In this document: positions 34,334 through 45,000 of the stretch, piece by piece
Layout of the letters: each line of letters opens with the position of its first letter
How positions within the stretch are numbered: the first letter of the stretch is position 1
Notes under the pieces: model-generated
The model's input: only the letters and a program-made list of their open reading frames with translations
The model's database searches: none
Told to the model about the DNA's origin: nothing
Assembly: GCF_037975245.1 (NCBI RefSeq)
Contig: NC_092567.1
Location: forward strand, 22,837,376-22,901,375
DNA length: 64,000 bases
Source of the DNA: Apostichopus japonicus
Lineage: Eukaryota > Echinodermata > Holothuroidea > Aspidochirotida > Stichopodidae
Direction: 5' to 3'
Position numbers and translations under genes: made by a program

Positions 34334-35746
34334 CATGCGGCTGTGCCTGTTCAATACTCACTACTGTATCGCCATAAAAAATGATGAGTGGAAATAGTTT
34401 CTCCAGGACCGTATCGTATCGTGGGTATCGAGTGCGTCTGATATACGAACGTACGTAGTACGTACGTAGGTACGTCTATGATGATATGCACTGTACTGTA
34501 CTGATAAAAACATAGGTGAATTTCACTCCATGGGAGTGATCACTGAGCACATTCCGGTATAAGAGTGAATTTCCACTCCATTGGAGTAAATCTTAACTCC
34601 TAATAGAGTTATATTCACTCATATTAGGAGTGAGGGTTAACTCCAATAGAGTTAAATTTTACTCTTAATTTGAAGTGCGCCGAGTGATCACTCCAATGGA
34701 ATGAAATCCACTCATTTGTTTTTAGAGTGTTGCTAGATATATGAAGAAGAAATTTACATACCAATACATGTTATCGGTCATCGATTGGCACAAAAAGCCA
34801 GATTCTGATGACAGCTGCCTCAAGAAACCCAATAAATGGCCTAATAAGCACCGAGCCATCAATGTGGACCATTACCGAAACATCGATGCATGTTAGTCTT
34901 CCACCCCCTTCCTCTAATGGTATTTAAGTCCACATGTGGGCATATCCTGCAAATCTACCGGTAGCCCACAGGGGTTTGAGTTGGGAGAAAGGCCTTGACA
35001 GCTTGAAACGACAAATGATGCCAACTTCCCTCAAGTTTAAAGTCTGGCTGAGTTGGCAAGGCCAGTCAGCATGAAAGAGAAAAAACTTTTTTTGCATTTC
35101 TGTCACCAAAGTTGCACATCATTTTGGTTGCTATTTTGCCTCACAGGTGCCATCTCCTGCGATCTGGGGGGTGCTGAAATCTCAAATTTTCTCTGTACGC
35201 TCCGCGCCAACCAAGGTGGCGCTCCGCTTAGATAGTAAACTCCGCCCCCCCCCCCACAAGAAAGAACAGCCCCCCATGCCCCCCCACTCAAAAAATCCTA
35301 GCTACGCCACTGTGCGTGTAATTTTTTGTAAAATAAATTTGCAAAAAGAGTACACCATCATTCTGATAAAGTGAAGGTGAGAGGGGCACTCTGACTGCAT
35401 CAATAGTCTCCATCTGGAAGGGGGCATCCAAGATGAAATGGCCTGGAGTAGCCTGGTAAAAAGTAGTTTTCATCACCACCTACTCCCCAAAGACGTAAAT
35501 CCCAGCTCATTGCTCGAAATTGCAAATATATGCCCGGCAAACCATGAATACATGATTTATTGGAAATAAATTTTACTCCAAACTTTCACGAAAAGTAGCA
35601 CCAGATTGCACCGAGGACCTCCATATTTTGTGAAATTTTCCCAAAGGGGAGGGGGAACCCACTCCCCTTAGACCCCTCCCCCAGGACGACGATTAGGCAT
35701 TTCCCATCTGGGCCCCCCCTTCGGCGAAATCCTGGATCCGCCACTG
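34334..35746 (-). repeat. Right arm of the foldback element
   Basis: Reverse-complement partner of 29626-31042, 1413 against 1417 bp, starting CATGCGGCTGTGCC and ending CCTGGATCCGCCACTG. Small differences are mostly single bases and homopolymer length. Confidence 0.88.
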
Positions 35747-37250
35747 TAAAGTACTGTATGGTAGGCCTACTATAATTTATAAAAGACGGTTTTCCTCAGG
35801 TGATAAGGAAAAGGGATGTTTCGATGAGCTCGATCTCTTTGTATAGTACTTGGATACTTAAAATGACCATGCTGTACATGCAGCTTCTATTTCTCTTTAA
35901 GTAAGCTCTACTTAGCATTGTTATCCGTTGTGGATCTTTATTGGAATAAATAAGAAATGTATTTTTTGACGCCAGTATTTAACGGTAGGCCTAAGCATTT
36001 CTTAAATTGTTGACTGAGCTTCAAAATCCATTTTCAAAAAGTCTGTTTTCATGAAGGTTTTGTAAAATCGACATATAGCTAGGGTAGGAAAATATTAACG
36101 AAAGTTGTTCTATTATACAAATAAAATACATGTTTCTCGTACTGAGATCTGAAGGGAAAAAACGGGCGGCTATCGTTCTTCTTTTCATGCGCTTATACTA
36201 GTTTGGAATATGTGGCAACCTTTACGTGATTTCAGAAATGGCTCTTGTTCTTGGAAAAATGACTCCCAGTCATTATTCATTTTCTTATATTAATGTTCTT
36301 ATTATTATTGTATATTATTATATTTTTCATTTCACTATTGGTTATGATACTTCAGGTCCTCGGGAGAAGTTAGCTTTACGCTAACCGAGTTAAATATACG
36401 GAGATTTGATCACGGGTGCCAATTTGTATCTACGGATCCCCTTAAAATAACATTCAATGCTAACAGCATCCTCCTATTCTTATGAGGCGAATAGCACATA
36501 ATATCAATAGGATGGTCGGAGGGAGGTACCTTAGATTATGAAATTGTGTTGCGGGCGCTGAGCGAGTGTATGGAGGGCCCGAATGCCCGACATTTTTATT
36601 TATTCGCATTTTTATCCAGGGTTGCTTATTCAGCAAAAGCTGATTTCAAATAAGGCCCTGCTTTTTACATTCAACGTTATACATAAAAAGTAAAACATAG
36701 CAATACAAAAACAATTAAATGTACAGATACAAAACAATTAAAGCTGTAAAGTGGAGACAACTACAAAAAAAAAATGGAAATAAAAGAATTATCAAAAATT
36801 GGGCTTGCAAATAATAACTGGAAAGTTTTGGAAACCAACACTATGCTAGTTATTTCAACATGCGCGTTGAAACTTTCGATACCCAAGAGCTGATATAATG
36901 TAATAGCTGAACAAAGCCCAGGAAGCAATATAAAAAAAAAAATATTGTAAAAAACAGCAAATAAGATTCATAATGCAAAAGTTATCATTGTAATCACTCT
37001 TTGGTGAAAGGATTGGTGTGCCTACGACATGAAATTGAAACACAGTAGAAGACTTTCAGTTTATCTCAAATAGTTTTCCATCCAGTTCACATGCATCATG
37101 GACTCGCAATAACATAAAGAATATAATTTTGCCCTTCAGCTATGTATTTGCCAGGCATAAAGCTGACACATCAACCTTTTGTTTAACTGCTTTTATATAA
37201 GCAGATACAAGAAAACGGACTGAGAAAGATTGTATTTTAACAGAGTCGGT
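35747..37250. other. Noncoding stretch with a LINE-like 3' fragment
   Basis: At about 36590-36760, read on the minus strand, GCTTTTGCTGAATAAGCAAC and CCTGGATAAAAATGCGAATA followed by an A/T-rich tail resemble a non-LTR retrotransposon 3' end; no coding part was seen. The rest is AT-rich with nothing recognised. Confidence 0.3.
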
Positions 37251-37259
37251 GTTGTTTCA

Positions 37260-37370
37260 CAAGGGCGTAGGAACCGGGGGGCTGGGGGCGCCAGCCCCCC
37301 CCCGCACCCCCCTGTGAAAGATATGGAGGGGCGGAAGTATCATTCCGCCCCCCTCCCCCCGCTTCGCTTT
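37260..37370. mobile_element. Short transposon fragment with GC-rich ends
   Basis: AGGGCGTAGGAACCGGGGGG followed by GGGGGCGCCAGCCCCC and a second GC-rich block CCGCCCCCCTCCCCCCGC. GGGCGTAG-type starts followed by G-rich runs match the elements seen at 33.85 and 63.2 kb; only a fragment is present. Confidence 0.35.
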
Positions 37371-37716
37371 TCTGTCATCCTAAATCTGTGTTATTATTTA
37401 TATATTACATAGAAACATAGTTACAAGATAGTTGAGGTCTTGACATGTACAGAGATGAGTTTTAAATGCAAGTCTTCCACTCAACACAGTACATGTTAAG
37501 AAGTCAATATCATTTCAGCTATACACTCTATACTGTCTTGATTGCTCATTGAAGTGCATATAATCCCTTATGTCCTGTGAAACTGGTTTAATTAAATTAG
37601 TTCGCATAAGCGATCTTGTGGTCATTCTTATCTTGCTCATCTTACAAAACCTGCTCAACCATGTGTGGTATAGCCAGATAAGCAGCCACTTTGCAACAAT
37701 TCAAGTGGAAAATTTT

Positions 37717-38229
37717 GCACCTTCGGTGTAAGGGGACTGTTTCCCTAATGTTTGCAGGAAATTCAGAATTCCCAATATTTTATATCTCTACCAGTAGTGA
37801 AAATCATGTTTCGACAGTTTCGTGGACATAAAAAGTTGTTTTGTGGAATATTCAATGACATATCAGGGGCGGATGCAGGATTTGTGACAGGGGAGGGGGT
37901 CTGACTGGTCCAGCCGCGCCTGAACGTAAGAATATCTAAGCGGAGCGCCATCATTGGTTGGCGCGGAGCGTACAAGAAAATTTTTGGCTTTACAAACCCC
38001 CCAGATGGCCGGAAACGGCACTTCCCGAGTATTCTAAGCAGCATGTACCTAGCCTGAAAATATGGATCTCATGTCTGCAATTTCAGGCCCCCCGTAGCTA
38101 CGCCACTGATCACGCATGGGGCACTTTCCCTCGAGCGCGGTAAAAAATTTAAAAAAAAAAAAAAAAATTAGGATTTTCAAAAAGGGGGGGCCCGGGCCCC
38201 CCGGGCCCCCCCCCCTGGATCCGCCCCTG
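37717..38229 (+). repeat. Related copy of the foldback loop ends, contiguous
   Basis: 37751-38229 matches 34333-33851 in inverted orientation. The adjoining 37717-37750 matches 31076-31043 inverted (32 of 34 bases). So sequence that sits at the two opposite ends of the foldback loop is side by side here. Includes the CAGGGGCGGAT-ended MITE copy 2 (37864-38229). Confidence 0.82.
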
Positions 38230-38564
38230 CATTTATTTATATGCTTGGCCCATCGGTAGTTTATGTGTAGCTCACAGTGCCATGTTATACGCATTCATAA
38301 CACACTCCGAAACCCGCCTCTGCTGCTATAGAACCTGCATAATATGCCCTTTAAAACACGTTTCATGTGTCTTATTGGCCCTTTCGAGTTTCAGAAAACT
38401 GAAATCTTACAAAATCTAAAGAAATTGTCAGGTCCATCTAAAGAAATGGGATTCTGATTTATGGAAGCACTGAATGTAAGTCCCGCTATGGTGCTAGTCT
38501 GCCAGACGCAGTCGGTTGGTACGTATTTAGTAGAATGGAATCGAAGTACTATTGGAAATACTAC

Positions 38565-39334
38565 TTAAAGGCATTGAAGACTCGTACAACAACGCGTGCA
38601 GGGCTCTGAAATCAAATTAACTTTCCGTTGCTAGCAAATGACGTTTCCTTCTTGTCGCTACAAAGTTAAAGTTAAAGTTGAAGGTTTACAGTCTTGTATG
38701 CGGCTAATGCCTCCTCACACGACTTTACAACTTAACCCCTGGTCATTGGTAACTTGTCACACCCACACACCAAAGTGTGCACAATTCAATCAATCTCTCC
38801 TGGGGCACCACAGTGCACCACAACCACGTGTCCCCCGGGGGCCTTCCCATAGGGTGCAGCCACAAACCGGCGCACGCAACTATATTTACAAGTTACCTCG
38901 CAGGTCCCCATTTATACACCTGGGTGAAGAGAGGCAATGGAGATAAAGCGCCTTGCCCAAGGACACAACGCAATGATCTGGCCAGGGCTCGAACCTGTAA
39001 TCCTTAGAACCTGTAATCCTTAGATCACAAGTCCACTGCCTTAACCACTTGACCACAACGCCCTCCCGAAATGCAGACAGTAATGAAACGTGATACCTTG
39101 TTATCTTTTATCTAGACCTGAGATGTCCATGCTGCTATGTACACTGTGTTGTGAGTATTGACCATAGCTGTATGTATCGACTGTACACTAGTGTCTAATT
39201 ACCGACGGTAACAAGCTGTGTGTGTACTTTCTGGGATCGATGGTGGTGTCTTACACATCTGTTTCACCTCATTCAAAACTAGGTCAGATTACCGGCATTA
39301 GACGTTTCTTTTTGCGCGAGTCTTCACACCTTAA
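38565..39334. mobile_element. TTAA-flanked MITE, family T, copy 3, with nested SINE
   Basis: TTAA at 38565-38568 and 39331-39334; inverted ends AGGCATTGAAGACTCG and GCGAGTCTTCACACC. A family 1 SINE (about 38655-39068) interrupts it; outside the SINE the sequence follows copy 2 (AACTTTCCGTTGC on the left, GTATTGACC and TCTGGGATCGATGGTGGTGT on the right). Confidence 0.86.
38655..39068 (-). mobile_element. tRNA-derived SINE, family 1, copy 2 (full length)
   Basis: The most complete copy: on the minus strand it has box A-like TGGTCAAGTGGTTAAGG, box B GGTTCGAGCCC, the TGTCCTTGGGCAAGGC core word, the CACACTTTGGTGTGTGGG region and a 3' tail of repeated TTAACTTTAACTT. ACCTGTAATCCTTAGA is duplicated at 38992-39025, a small internal duplication absent from copy 1. 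It is nested in the TTAA MITE. Confidence 0.88.
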
Positions 39335-39454
39335 CGTTATCCGTAAGGACTAGTAGTAGTAGTAGCCTTAGACCAATCTAGTAGTAGCCACCGAAATTGA
39401 ATATGCCTCGTTTTCCTGCCATGTATTTGCCTAATTAGATATGGCGCTCTTCTT

Positions 39455-39916
39455 GTTAGCGCTTGATATCTCTAATTCAATTTTGGATATCTCTAATTCG
39501 AATTCTTGATATCTACTGTATATATAAGTCAATTTTGGATATCTATAATTCAATTCTTGATATCTCGAATTCTTGAATTAAATTTTGGATACTTCGAATT
39601 CTTGAATTAAATTTTGGATACCTCAAATTCTTTTCTTTATATCTCGAATTAAATTTAGGATATCTCTAATTCAATTCGAGATATCTTAAATAATGTTTCC
39701 CTTTTGACATCTTTAATTTATTTCTTAATATCTTAAAATTAATTTGAGATATCTTATATAAAACTTCAAGATATCGAAAATGCAATTTCTGATATCTCAA
39801 ATAATTACACATCTCTTCAATTTAATTCAAGATATTCTGAAATTAATTGGAGATACCTCGAGTTAAATTGCAGATATCTCTAATTATTGAAATAAATGTT
39901 AACATGACGTTCCATA
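39455..39916 (-). repeat. Palindromic GATATC-repeat element, copy 2
   Basis: About 20-bp degenerate units GATATCTCTAATTCAATTTT in the left half; AATTAATTTGAGATATC-type inverted units appear in the right half. The right edge, read on the minus strand, is GTTAACATTTATTTCAATAA, matching the left edge of copy 1 at 29 kb. Confidence 0.75.
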
Positions 39917-41900
39917 CACCCGTCCCCCCAGATGGGCTAGCGAAATAGAGGCCTTTTCATTGTTCGATTCTACCGGGGAAGAATCTGGTGATGAGTAATG
40001 GTAAGGCTGGATCGGGAGGGGATGATGTGAGGGGGGGGGTTAAACTTCTGCCAATTTGGAAATGAGATGGGTATTAAAGGTAGTAGCAAGGATTATTCAT
40101 ACTTTCTGCCCGTTAGAAGAGCAACATGACCCTCCAACGAGTGATCCGTGAATAGACTCTAGCACCAACACTCCACCCTGCCCGAACACACGCCGGCACG
40201 TGACCCCAACTAAAGAAAACTACGTTGGCTCCAAGTCCTAACTAGGATCCCCTTCCAATTGTAAAAAAAATCGAGTCATGCGCAGTTGCCACTAGCCCCA
40301 GTGCTAAATTACTTTCCCCGCCTTCCCAATGTCGCCTAGCAATAGCGAATTATAAAGAAGTGATTTCTGAATTTAGGGAAAAGGAGTCTAATAGCTGCCA
40401 GAGAGTAAGGTCCGGCTTCTGAGTTCCACTAGGAATTGCGACCACCATAAAGATGCACCCATTTTAATTCCCAACAAATAGTGGCCGTAATTGAATTCTA
40501 TGATTATTTCTGAAGTTTTAATGCGGTTTTAGCGACTTAGTTACACGCCAAATCCATTGTCTGAAGGAAATGAAAGGGTTCATGAATCACAATGTTTCGT
40601 TAATGATGAAATTTTTGATTTAAGTATTGTCTTTGTCAGGTGATTTAATACTACGGATGCCAATATTGTTCATTTAAAAAATTTCATTTTACTACTAATT
40701 TAGCGTTAAAGCATAAATTGCCGCTGGATGTTTGCCAAACATGTTTGATACTTATGAGGGACGTTTTTGTAAGCCAGCCGTATGATTTTGCAATGTAAGT
40801 AATCGGTGTGATGTCAATATAATGTCTCTTCCATTCTTCCGTGAATAGTCAATGGATTTTGGATGCTGCTAGGTAACGGGTAATAGACCAGTTAGTAAAA
40901 ATTTTTTTTTTTTTTTAGTCCAACATATTTTTCAGTAACTTCATTGTTCCTGGTGCAAAACGCATTACAATTTCATGTACTATCTCTTGCCAAACCAGTC
41001 AAACATCCAAGATACTCCGTTTATCTAGGTCTTGAATGTTAAAGTGGGTTACAGTTACTAGCAATTATCAGAAGGGGTCTTATTTGGTTTCAGGAATTTG
41101 CTAGAAACCACTTTTATAAAAAGAAAGAAAAATCAAGTGCATAGTTTTGTTTATTATTGCAAAGATGTGAGCAATACTTGCACAGATATTTATTCCTCAT
41201 AGAAAACATCAGCACATCATTCTATAAGACACATATACAAACAATAGATAAATATGTCTCTTCATCACTCTGTATGTTTCTCTGCTCTTCTGTCTGTCTG
41301 TCTCTTCTACGTGCTTCCTGTTTGTCCGTTCTCCGCAAAAAACACACACAAATGCATTCAATGAATGGTCAAAACTGGCTCCTGTGACAAGTCTACAATA
41401 TTGAAGTGACTTGTTTCAACCTTCTTAAAATAAGGGAAGAAGGAACCGTACAGAGAAATTGATAAAATGACTTAAAAGTCAAATTGACAGTATCAGCTAC
41501 CACAGTGTTTTACCAGTCTTGGGTTAATCATTAGCAATTCTGTTCTAATAACCTGAGAAAAATATCCACGAGGACTTTTTGGTGACAAGTTTCAGGTCAA
41601 CTGAAATAATCCACAGGGCTTACATTTGGAGAATTTACACAAGTTACTGACTACCTTGCTTTGAACTATCAGGCAATAAAATGATATTGAACACATATTA
41701 TTTTTAATAGTAGGTTTTCATTTTTCTTTTTAATTTCATTGAAAGTCTAGCCTCCATGCACATATCATATCCAATCGTTTGCGAATACAATCCTTTCCAT
41801 GAAACATTCAAAACATTTTGTTTTGCTTTACTATAGTTTTGCTGACTGAGCGTCATAAATTCTAAGCATTTTCGGTGATATCCTTTGACTGACACGAGAG
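39917..41900. other. Noncoding stretch including the NDUFA9 3' flank
   Basis: The NDUFA9 stop codon is at 41903-41901; the 3' UTR should occupy the right part of this stretch, with ATTAAA on the minus strand at 41734-41729 as a possible polyadenylation signal. A T-run lies near 40900-40916. No other gene was seen. Confidence 0.45.
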
Positions 41901-42068
41901 TCACTTGACGGTAGGGGCAGGTTCGATGTCGTCGATTCCCAAATCAAAGAATCGGTCCGCTCTGTGCTTTCGTAAGACTTTGATGGCGCTTTCTTCGATT
42001 GATTCGGGATAGATTCCTAGATCTTCAAACTGTAATGCATTTGGATCCACTACGTCTGTGGTATGTTG
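41901..42068 (-). CDS. NDUFA9: NDUFA9 exon 9: C-terminus and stop
   Basis: 168 nt, acceptor CTTCTCATTCAG. Encodes [20 protein letters not shown] through EPAPTVK and a TGA stop at 41903-41901. Confidence 0.94.
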   Translation of the reverse strand, partial: QHTTDVVDPNALQFEDLGIYPESIEESAIKVLRKHRADRFFDLGIDDIEPAPTVK

Positions 42069-45000
42069 CTGAATGAGAAGGAAAGGAGGAAAGATATGGT
42101 TACCGGCAGTTATCAGAGGAATGAAACATCTTACAAAAGAAAGGGGGGGGGGGCAAGTAGATGTGGTACACTTTAGTGCCCCAGGAGGTATTGTTTGAAT
42201 TGTGCACACTTTGGTGTGTGGGTGTGACAACAAGTTACCAATGAGCAGGGGTTAAGTTGTAAAATCGTGTGTGTGGGGCCTTGGCCTCAAAGCACGACTG
42301 TAAACCTTCAACTTTAACTTTAATGATCTGGATTGAATTTTCTGGTAAAATAGATTGTTTGGCTCAATTTCAGATTTCAGATAAGACTTGCATGAAAACT
42401 GGGATGCCCCTCTCATGGGATTCTAAGTGATGCCTTTTGACAGTTAGACAGGGAGATGCGTTTGCTAGGTTGATTATATCGGCAGAGGCTGTCCATGTCA
42501 CAGGGATTATGATAGTGGTTCTCAAACTTTTAGGCGACCGCCCCCTTCGACCATCTTGAACTGTCCCAATGCCCTCCCCTTGACCTACCGTTCCTAGTCG
42601 GCCACTCAAGCGAGCAATCAGACTGTCCGAAGATATGCATTTAGGAATTAAAAAATGGCCTACATTCCCAACAAGATGATGAAATCTTTCTCAACAATAG
42701 TTATTTTTTGGTTCCCAGACCCCCTGGATGCCTTAGATCGCTGCAGTGTTGTGTCGTAATTGTTAGGGACCCCCACATCAGTGCCAACGCCCCTACTCCC
42801 CGTGTACCCTGTAGCGCCCCCGGAGACTTCCCAATGCCCCCAGGGAGCGACAGGGATCACTTTGAGAACCACTGGATTAGAATATCAAAGCTATTCGGGA
42901 GGTGACTTAGGATGGTGATCTATTGTCTGAGAAAATTGTATAGTCAGACTTACCAGTTCTAACATATCTGGCGTCATCCAAGGTGTGAAAGGAGATTGCT
43001 TTAGGATACCTGCGATCATCTTGAGGATAGGTCTAGGTACTGGATACCTGATGTATGGTCGTCTGGTCACACGGTATAGAAAATCTACCAATTCTGTGAG
43101 CTTGTAACCATTAGGCCTAAGAATGAGAGAGAGACAGACCAAGCAATCCTTGAGTAGCTTTATTTAGACAAGAATAACTGGAAACATGAAAGATTGCAAA
43201 ACTTACCAGTTGTGGATATTTAAATGTGACAAGCTTACCCATCTCCTGTCTAGAGGGAACTTATAGCCTATTTAGCAACGGGTATACAGTGCAAACGGTT
43301 ACAATTTATTGACATGATAGAACAAGTGTGCTAATGTGGTGAGGAGACAGGTAAACCAGGAAGTGAAACAAATACAAAACTCTTCTTGATTATTCAATCC
43401 ACAATCGACATAAAATTTCCTCTGGTAGACAGGGGAAGACATTTTGGATGTCTCAGATCAAGAAAACAATATGAATGTGCAGGCATTGACAGAGAATTTG
43501 AACCCTTACAAAGAAGATATTACTTTCCCCTGAGGAAAGTACGAAAGACTCATCATAATGTGGCTTCAAATCACAGTTTGGGATGGTAACATGTGAAATT
43601 GGCTTGAGAAATGTTGTGAAACTGAGAAACCAGAGATCGAGAAGCTGTAGAATAAATGTTAGAGACACACGATTCAATAAAGGATCAACTGTGGATTAGG
43701 TGAACATTGTGTTGTCATGTCGTCTGCCAAAAGTGTTGCGAGCGGCAGTTTAACCTTGAAGGTGTAATAAACAATGGTCCACAATGTATAAGTATCATGT
43801 AGCCTGTAAATAATAGTTAAAGCAGATGTTTAACAAAATACACTTTGATGATTCCCCCCCCCCTCAAAAAAAAAAATAGGAAAAAAAAGAGCATCTACGT
43901 TTAAGTTAAAAATTACAAAAGTCTGACCAGTGTCATATGATGGAATGCGCAAGACGGGGGTGTGAGGTGGGCACTTTTTCGTACCAATTTTGCCCCCAAA
44001 AGTGCTCGATAGAGCACGATATCTCACCCCCAATACACTATGTGTAGGGATTGGATAATTAGCTACTGCGTCACATGACCTGAATCTGTCGGACCAGTTT
44101 GCTAACAGTTAGTGGATGTATCCATATTGGGGACTTAAACGTAACAACGCTTACCCGGCTAATTCAATCTTCTTTCCGCCAAGTTCTTTATCTCTGACTG
44201 CACTGACTACTGCCTTGGCAACATCAACAACCTTAGAAACGGGAAAAGAATAATTTACAAGAAAATGATGATGACCCATGGGAGTACTAGTGCTGATAGT
44301 TGACTCTTTCTTTTGTAGTCGATTAATCGCATAGCTCTTCTCGCGATGACACGGTTACAGTTATTGCATCACCACTGTCATTTTTACCTTGCAGAAAAAG
44401 TTTAAAAATTAAACATTCCTAGGACTGAATGTTGCATTGCAGAACAAGCGTATTACTGAAAAGCAAACGCATGAATCTAACTGGGGCAGGTGCTTGCTGA
44501 TTTTTAACACAGCACAGTTTTAGTGTAGCACTGTGAGAACTGAGAACCTGTATACTTTTGCGATATATGCTGACAAACTGCTTTAGTGTTGTTTTTGAAA
44601 GGTTAGGCTATTTTTCAAAAGCAAATTATGTGTATTGCTAGCTTGTAGTAGAGTAAGGGCAACTTAGGTTGTGAGCGCGATTAATCGAACTTCCAAAGTG
44701 CAATCGTGACTACCTGGGATTAATTGATTACGACTATCAGCACTACTATACATATAGGACCAAACATATCATACTAGCTATTTCTTAATATTTATCCACA
44801 TAAAAAGGACAATTGCTTTATTAGAGCTACGGACCATAAGAATTTTTCAATTTTTTATTTTCAAATGTTAGATAGAAAATGCTTTGCAACATAGAAATGG
44901 ATTTTAATTGAATGAATTCTCTTGACCGTAAAGGCATCTAAAGAATTCACAAAACTCAAACGACGTTGAACAATTGCCAATGCAAACCACAAACACAATG

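Larger units (their letters stand above)
29626..35746. mobile_element. 6.1-kb foldback element with 1.4-kb inverted arms
   Basis: Left arm 29626-31042 and right arm 34334-35746 are inverted copies of each other, with about 2 differences in a 64-base stretch compared by eye. Outer ends are CAGTGGCGGATCCAGG; inner ends are GGCACAGCCGCATG. Both arms contain the same nested material (a second CAGTGGCGTAGC end, a hairpin MITE with TTAACTCC repeats, a CGTACGTA tract), so the arm was assembled first and duplicated as a block. The 3.3-kb loop has no recognisable transposase or polymerase. Outer flanks AACCATTT and TAAAGTAC do not form a duplication. Confidence 0.85.

Noticed and set aside
29626..35746. 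Maverick/Polinton-type giant transposon because of the long inverted ends
   Set aside because: Ends do not start with AG, no polymerase, integrase or capsid genes are visible, the size is too small and there is no 6-bp duplication.
42370..42905. Reading frames on both strands inside the last NDUFA9 introns
   Set aside because: They are the hAT MITE read in its GC-rich frames.
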